A DNA stretch of 64,000 nucleotides from an archaeon (GTDB taxonomy: Archaea > Micrarchaeota > Micrarchaeia > Anstonellales > Bilamarchaeaceae), in NCBI GenBank assembly GCA_020053355.1, contig JAGVNI010000008.1:141195-205194 (forward strand), written 5' to 3'. Within the stretch, counting starts at the first letter, position 1. The number at the start of each line of letters is the position of its first letter. The notes under the pieces are model-generated. The model did not search any database. It was not told the origin of the DNA and saw only the letters and a program-made list of their open reading frames with translations. Of this stretch, positions 59,182 to 64,000 are shown piece after piece. Position numbers and translations under genes: made by a program.

Positions 59182-59405
59182 TGGGCCCGCCCAGGATCGA
59201 ACTGGGTATCTTTCGCGTTCCCAGCGAGAGAAAATCGAACGGATTGCCGTTCGATAAATCTTTCGCGTGTAAGGCGAACGTCTTACCGTTGTCAGCCTTG
59301 CTGGCACGACAGGGAACAGAGTTCCCTGCGCCCCATTGAAACGAAACATCGTTTCAATAGGGAAACTTGAACGGATTGCCGTTCAAGGCTGTCGACTACG
59401 AGCCC
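59182..59405 (-). tRNA. tRNA-Val (TAC) with two introns
   Basis: Minus-strand tRNA. Acceptor GGGCTCG (5' end 59405) pairs with CGGGCCC, discriminator A at 59182; T arm CCCAG-TTCGATC-CTGGG; anticodon arm TTCGC-CTTACAC-GCGAA with TAC at 59271-59269. Removing two segments leaves a 74-nt tRNA. Intron 1 (100 nt, about 59290-59389, ends ambiguous by the repeated GACA) lies in the D loop, a non-canonical place. Intron 2 (50 nt, 59218-59267) fits the canonical 37/38 site. Both introns contain the identical hairpin GAACGGCAATCCGTTC (plus-strand 59369-59384 and 59237-59252); intron 1 has two further hairpins (TTGAAACGA.. and CAGGGAAC/GTTCCCTG). Confidence 0.87.
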
Positions 59406-59455
59406 TTATCAGATTAAACCATTCTCCCGATTCCGAGTTTTGTCGGATGTTCTTT

Positions 59456-59983
59456 TTAACCCTCCAGATGCAGCGAATCCCTGCACTTTGCGCAGAATTC
59501 CTTCCCCTTGGAATCCACGCCTTCAACCGAATCAGACGGCGCCATCACGCACGACTTGTCCCGGCAATCAGGCAGGCCGCAAAGGCGGCCGATTTGGCGC
59601 AGCACCTCCTTCCGGATGCGCTCCCTGAAGAGGAGGCCCGCAGAGGGCAAATCGGCAGGGGGCCCGTAGAACCTCGGGTCGAGCCGGGTGGCCGAAACCA
59701 TCGCGCAGCCGTTTTTCGCATGGGAGAAGACGAATTCCCTGCTGCCGCAAAACAGGTCCTCATGCACCACGAACACAGTCTTGTCCCCGGATACCGCAAG
59801 GGGTGCGAGTTCGGCCAGAAGCACGTCCGCAACATATTGGTTCCGGATCTTCCGGAAAGACCGCGTGAAGGGGAAATCGATGAATTTCGTCGAAACAGGG
59901 CTGCGGAATGTCCCGGCTAGGGAGTCCACGAGGGCATTGAAGCCGGGGATTGTGCGGCCGGCAAGAATCAATCCGATGTGCAT
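59456..59983 (-). CDS. Archaemetzincin-like protein lacking zinc ligands
   Basis: 175-aa protein with the archaemetzincin layout: MHIGLILAGRTIPGFNALVDSLAG, FVVHEDLF, FSHAKNGCAMVSATRLDPRFYG, and the C-terminal region RKEVLRQIGRLCGLPDCRDKSCVMAP...KEFCAKC. In active AmzA the motif is HExxHxxGx3Cx4CxM...CxxC. Here HE..H is RQ..R, and the later structural cysteines and Met are all kept. The catalytic zinc site is therefore lost while the second metal site probably remains. Fold known, activity doubtful. Confidence 0.82.
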   Translation of the reverse strand: MHIGLILAGRTIPGFNALVDSLAGTFRSPVSTKFIDFPFTRSFRKIRNQYVADVLLAELAPLAVSGDKTVFVVHEDLFCGSREFVFSHAKNGCAMVSATRLDPRFYGPPADLPSAGLLFRERIRKEVLRQIGRLCGLPDCRDKSCVMAPSDSVEGVDSKGKEFCAKCRDSLHLEG

Positions 59984-60015
59984 CAGGGGAAATAGGACGG
60001 CGTTTTCTTAAAAAC

Positions 60016-60921
<906 letters not shown>

Positions 60922-61054
60922 GGCATCGGGATGTTGGGCGGAAAGAAATATAAATAGTGTATAATGGTGTTCAAGAATGAGATGCAACGAAAACGGGGAG
61001 TAAGATGGAAAAAGAGAGATAATAAATGAAAAAAAACAGGGAAAAGGCCGGCTT

Positions 61055-62440
61055 TCAGACGTTGAAGTATTTCTGGAGCTCGTAGCCGCTGACGCCCTTC
61101 ATGGCATCCTTGTGCTGCTTGAGTTTCAGGTCCAGGTAATCCGCGAGAAGCTCGGTCGGAAGCACGCCTTTGAGGAACGCGGTGTCGCTCTGCAATGCAG
61201 ATGCGGCGTCGAAAAGGCTTCCTGGAAGCTCTTTCTCGGTCCTCTTCTTGGCATTCGCCTCCTCCACCGGGTTTCCGGGGTCGGTCTTCTTCTTCACGCC
61301 GTCAAGGCCCGCCGCAGCGACAAGCGCGTGGGCAAGATACGGGTTCGCCGCAGGGTCCGCCCCGCGGTAGGTAATCCTCTTGGCCTCCTTGATGTTCTTC
61401 TTATAGCTCGGAACGCTCACCAGGGCATCCTTGTCCGAGACGCTCCATCCGACCTTGAACCCTTCGGCGGCGAGCCTCCGATATGAGTTCGGGGTCGGAG
61501 CCGTGAATAGGGAAAGCGCCGCCGCGTGCTCAAGAAGTCCGCCGATGAAGTACCTGCCGGTCTGGCTGATTTGCCCGTACGTTTCCTTGCCGTCATAGAA
61601 CAGGTTCTGTTCGCTGGTCTTCCAGAGGCTGAGCGAGATGTTGAGGGAGTTTCCCTTCTCGCCCTCGACCGGGTACGGCATGAATGTCGCCGAGGCATTG
61701 ACTGCCGTGGCGAGGTTCCGCGTGATGAATTTCAGCGTGTTGACCGCGTCGCCGGCTGATTTCAGGCTTCTTGGCGACAGTTCGAAGGTCTGCTGGCCGG
61801 TCGGGGCCCTGCCGTGGCGGTGCGAGTCCACGAGCACGCCGAAGCTGTCCTCCAGGCTCTCGGAAATCTGCGTCCGGGCAGAATACATCGAATCGTAAGG
61901 CGTTGCCACAAAGGCCCCGGTCTTCTCGTTCGAGAGAGGCGACGGGCCCCATTTCGCTTCGCGGGAATCCATGGCTATCCCAGTGCCCCTTCCACGGGTG
62001 GCCTTGTCGGCAGTGACCGTGTCGAACATGACGCACTCCACTTCGCTTCCGACAAGCGAACTCTTTATGCCTGCGGCGCCGAAGTTGGTTTCCATCCTTT
62101 CTGCGACATATCTAGGGTCTTTGAGGAACCTCTCCTTTTTGACCGCGACCATGACGTCGCAAATCAGCCTGACTGTCGCCGGTTCCCAGGGAAGGCGGGC
62201 AAGCGTGTCCGGATCGGGAAGAAGCACGAGGTCGCCCTGGTCCGAATTGCCGAAGACTTCGGCGAGGTCGGCGGCATGGACGCCGTTGCCGAACGTCGCC
62301 TCCTCAAGCTTCCGGTTGGAGACGCTGACGCGGTGCATCTGGCCTTTGATGTCGAAGAACTGAAGGTCGACCCACCGAATCTCGTTTGTAGCGATATATT
62401 TCATCACATCGTCTATAGCAGACAAAAGACCACCTGGCAT
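61055..62440 (-). CDS. Divergent glutamine synthetase-like protein
   Basis: 461-aa GS-fold protein. Retained: DLQFFDIKGQMHRVSV, LVLLPDPDTLARLPW, GSEVEC, GGLLEHAAALSLFTAPTPNSYRRL, AKRITYRGADPAANPYLAHALVAAAGLDGV. Altered: the DGSS latch is NGVHAAD; the HHEVAPGQ block is SHRHGRAPTGQQTFE; the nucleotide/Mn motif NGSGMHxHxS is EKGNSLNISLS (no His); and NRSA..R is DKDALVSV, losing the active-site Arg. It may therefore be a ligase of other specificity or a non-catalytic homolog. Start ATG 62440 is 26 bp from a TATA box (ctatttatt, ~62461-62470), leaderless. Confidence 0.82.
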   Translation of the reverse strand: MPGGLLSAIDDVMKYIATNEIRWVDLQFFDIKGQMHRVSVSNRKLEEATFGNGVHAADLAEVFGNSDQGDLVLLPDPDTLARLPWEPATVRLICDVMVAVKKERFLKDPRYVAERMETNFGAAGIKSSLVGSEVECVMFDTVTADKATRGRGTGIAMDSREAKWGPSPLSNEKTGAFVATPYDSMYSARTQISESLEDSFGVLVDSHRHGRAPTGQQTFELSPRSLKSAGDAVNTLKFITRNLATAVNASATFMPYPVEGEKGNSLNISLSLWKTSEQNLFYDGKETYGQISQTGRYFIGGLLEHAAALSLFTAPTPNSYRRLAAEGFKVGWSVSDKDALVSVPSYKKNIKEAKRITYRGADPAANPYLAHALVAAAGLDGVKKKTDPGNPVEEANAKKRTEKELPGSLFDAASALQSDTAFLKGVLPTELLADYLDLKLKQHKDAMKGVSGYELQKYFNV

Positions 62441-62505
62441 ATTCTAAGGTATTATAGGAATAAATAGGTATCGAAAAGCCACCTCGGAGAGCGCGATAAA
62501 GCGCG

Positions 62506-63909
62506 CTAGCCGCAGCACAAATCCCCGTCCTTGCGCTCTTTGGCGAGCTTCCTTGCGACCGGCGTAATGTAGTCCTCGTTCAGGCATCCGGTGCAGATTG
62601 GGAGGCCGATGGCTTTTTTCAGGCCTTCCAGGGAGAGGTAGCCGAGGCTGTCGGCTCCGAGGAACTTGCCGACCTCAGAGACGGTCTTCCGGTTGGCAAT
62701 CAGTTCCTCATAGGATTTCATGTCCACTCCATAGAAACAGGGCGCCTTCAAGGGGGGGCATGTGATGCGCACATGGACTTCCTTGGCTCCGGCGTCCCGG
62801 ACAAGAGCCACGATTTCCTTGAGCGTGGTGCCCCGCACGATGCTGTCGTCTATTAGGACGACCCGTTTTCCGGCAATAAGGCCGTGAACCGGGTTCAGCT
62901 TCAGCCGCACGCTGCCCGAGCGTTTCGACTGGCTCGGCATGATGAACGTCCTGCCGATATACCTGTTCTTTATCAGCCCCTCCTCCACTGGGAGGCCCGA
63001 TGCGGCGGCGTACGCTTCGGCGGCTGTCCGCGACGTGTCCGGAACCGGCACCACGATGTCGGCTTTCGCCGGGTGCTCGCGGGCCAGTTCCTCGCCCAAG
63101 CGCTTGCGCACCTCATACACCGCCTTGCCGTTTATTATGGAATCCGGCCTTGAGAAATAGACGTATTCGAACATGCAGTGCCGGGTCTCTTTCTTCTCCA
63201 GGCTAATCCGTTCCATGCCGGAGCCCAGGACGACAAGTTCGCCCCCTTCCACCACGCCCTTGTATGGAATGCCGTTCACGTCAAGGGCGCAGCTTTCGCT
63301 TGCAAAGGAGATGAACCGCTCGTTCTCGCCCCAGACGAGGGGCCGGATTGCATGCGGGTCGCGGAAGACGGCAAGAGACTTTCCGATGATGGCGGCATCG
63401 GAGTAAGCGCCATCGAGCGTCGAAATCACATGACGGACCGCATCCTCTATTGTGGACCCGGTCTTGAGCCTTGAATCCAGAAGGAACGCTATCGGCTCGG
63501 AATCCACGGTCCCCGTAAATTCATATCCGGATTTCTCCAATGCGGCACGGACCGCGTCATAGTTTGCGAGATGGCCGTTGTGGGTGACGGAGACGTTCCC
63601 GATGACTGATGGCTGGACATCCTGGATGAGGCACCTCCCCGTAGTGGGATAGCGGGTGTGGCCGATTCCCATCTGGCCATCCAGCGCCAGGTCTGCTTCG
63701 GTGAATATGTCGGTCACCAGGCCGAGGCCGCGCCTTGCGACAAGGCCGTCTTTGCCTAAAACCACGAAGCCGGCCGCATCCTGGCCCCGGTGCTGCAGGG
63801 CGACAAGCGCGCGGAAGAGGTAAGGGGCGACATCCTCCCCTTTCTTAGAGACGATGGCGATGATGCCGCACTCCTCGTGCTTCTCGGAAAACTGCGAAAA
63901 AGAGGCCAT
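62506..63909 (-). CDS. purF: Amidophosphoribosyltransferase PurF
   Basis: First committed step of purine synthesis: PRPP plus glutamine to phosphoribosylamine. 467 aa. The glutaminase begins at Cys14 after a short propeptide (EECGIIAIVSKK), with ALQHRGQDAAGF, GIGHTRYPTTG and GTVDSEPI; the PRTase domain has KRVVLIDDSIVRGTTLKEIV. Cysteines for an [4Fe-4S] cluster are in APCFYG, ICTGCLNEDY and the final GDLCCG, the Bacillus-type arrangement. Start ATG 63909 shares a palindromic TATA box with the divergent mutase gene. Confidence 0.95.
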   Translation of the reverse strand: MASFSQFSEKHEECGIIAIVSKKGEDVAPYLFRALVALQHRGQDAAGFVVLGKDGLVARRGLGLVTDIFTEADLALDGQMGIGHTRYPTTGRCLIQDVQPSVIGNVSVTHNGHLANYDAVRAALEKSGYEFTGTVDSEPIAFLLDSRLKTGSTIEDAVRHVISTLDGAYSDAAIIGKSLAVFRDPHAIRPLVWGENERFISFASESCALDVNGIPYKGVVEGGELVVLGSGMERISLEKKETRHCMFEYVYFSRPDSIINGKAVYEVRKRLGEELAREHPAKADIVVPVPDTSRTAAEAYAAASGLPVEEGLIKNRYIGRTFIMPSQSKRSGSVRLKLNPVHGLIAGKRVVLIDDSIVRGTTLKEIVALVRDAGAKEVHVRITCPPLKAPCFYGVDMKSYEELIANRKTVSEVGKFLGADSLGYLSLEGLKKAIGLPICTGCLNEDYITPVARKLAKERKDGDLCCG

Positions 63910-63929
63910 AAGTGCTAGTGGCAGCGCAA

Positions 63930-63937
63930 ATTTAAAT
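63930..63937. promoter_or_regulatory. Shared TATA box between purF and the phosphohexomutase gene
   Basis: ATTTAAAT is self-complementary, centred 24.5 bp from ATG 63909 (minus) and 27.5 bp from ATG 63961 (plus). Both genes would be leaderless and compete for one TBP site, the same arrangement as at 15423-15428. Confidence 0.65.
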
Positions 63938-63960
63938 CCGTTTTGGGCAAAGTGTGTTTG

Positions 63961-64000
63961 ATGTTCGGAACATCGGGCATACGGGGCGTCTATGGGCAGG
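63961..64000 (+). CDS. Phosphohexomutase, 5' end only
   Basis: Gene running off the window. The first residues MFGTSGIRGVYGQ match the start of phosphoglucosamine/phosphomannomutases (LFGTSGIRG), whose active-site Ser lies further on. It would convert hexose-6-phosphate to hexose-1-phosphate, substrate for the GlmU-like enzyme at 25193. Start set by the shared TATA box. Confidence 0.7.
   Translation, partial: MFGTSGIRGVYGQ

Overview
The window is archaeal chromosome. It carries TATA-binding protein, eL21, eS26, RNA polymerase subunit F, replication factor C large subunit, XPD-, Lhr- and Hef-type helicases, archaeal purine enzymes (PurP, PurF), Pth2, type II methionine aminopeptidase, tRNAs with archaeal-style introns, and many leaderless genes whose start lies 24-28 bp from a TATA box. 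Moderate-high GC, dense gene packing and many unrecognised lineage-specific proteins fit a DPANN-type archaeon (Micrarchaeota or Diapherotrites would fit), but this is inference; no rRNA is present to settle it.

Layout. 1-7.3 kb: a lipoprotein gene, then tRNA-Leu(CAG) with a 6.3 kb island downstream. The island holds a tyrosine recombinase, about 850 bp of tandem hairpin repeats, a tiny zinc-ribbon gene, a cation/proton antiporter, an MFS transporter and a nested 1.34 kb insertion with one unknown gene. Direct repeats mark its ends. 7.4-12.4 kb: an autoregulated ArsR-type repressor, two SHOCT membrane proteins (one very Met-rich), a DsrE-like protein, a methyltransferase, then a HypC-HydE fusion and HydG, the radical-SAM enzymes of [FeFe]-hydrogenase cofactor assembly, without HydF or any hydrogenase in view. 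12.5-18 kb: a Lys/Arg-rich unknown protein and an iron module (FTR1 permease divergent from DtxR/FeoA repressor plus FeoB, sharing one TATA box and an operator-like palindrome). 18-23.7 kb: an ArsR/thioredoxin-like/ArsP permease operon and a five-gene tandem array of one unknown protein family, the last member broken by an in-frame TAG.

23.7-39.4 kb: TrmB regulator, rubrerythrin, nucleotide-sugar enzyme, secreted and paired unknown proteins, PurP, cis-prenyltransferase, tRNA-Phe and tRNA-Arg with introns, Pth2, MgtC, Lhr helicase, methionine aminopeptidase, and a 540-aa unknown. 39.5-49 kb: 2-oxoacid:ferredoxin oxidoreductase, then a repair/replication group (Hef-type helicase without nuclease domain but with a terminal PCNA-box-like motif, RfcL, XPD). 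49-56.5 kb: phosphoesterase, eS26, TBP with two nearly identical halves, eL21, RpoF, DUF655, an intramembrane protease, and a cytochrome b5 lipoprotein beside a heme-type membrane protein. 56.5-64 kb: two Ser/Thr kinases around two further members of the unknown family, tRNA-Val with two introns, an archaemetzincin-like protein lacking its zinc histidines, a divergent glutamine synthetase-like protein, PurF, and the start of a phosphohexomutase gene.

Most notable: the HypC-HydE fusion with HydG; the three-copy hairpin/poly-T array with compensated arm changes; the doubly interrupted tRNA-Val; the unknown paralog family linked to kinases; and several enzymes that kept their fold but lost catalytic motifs.
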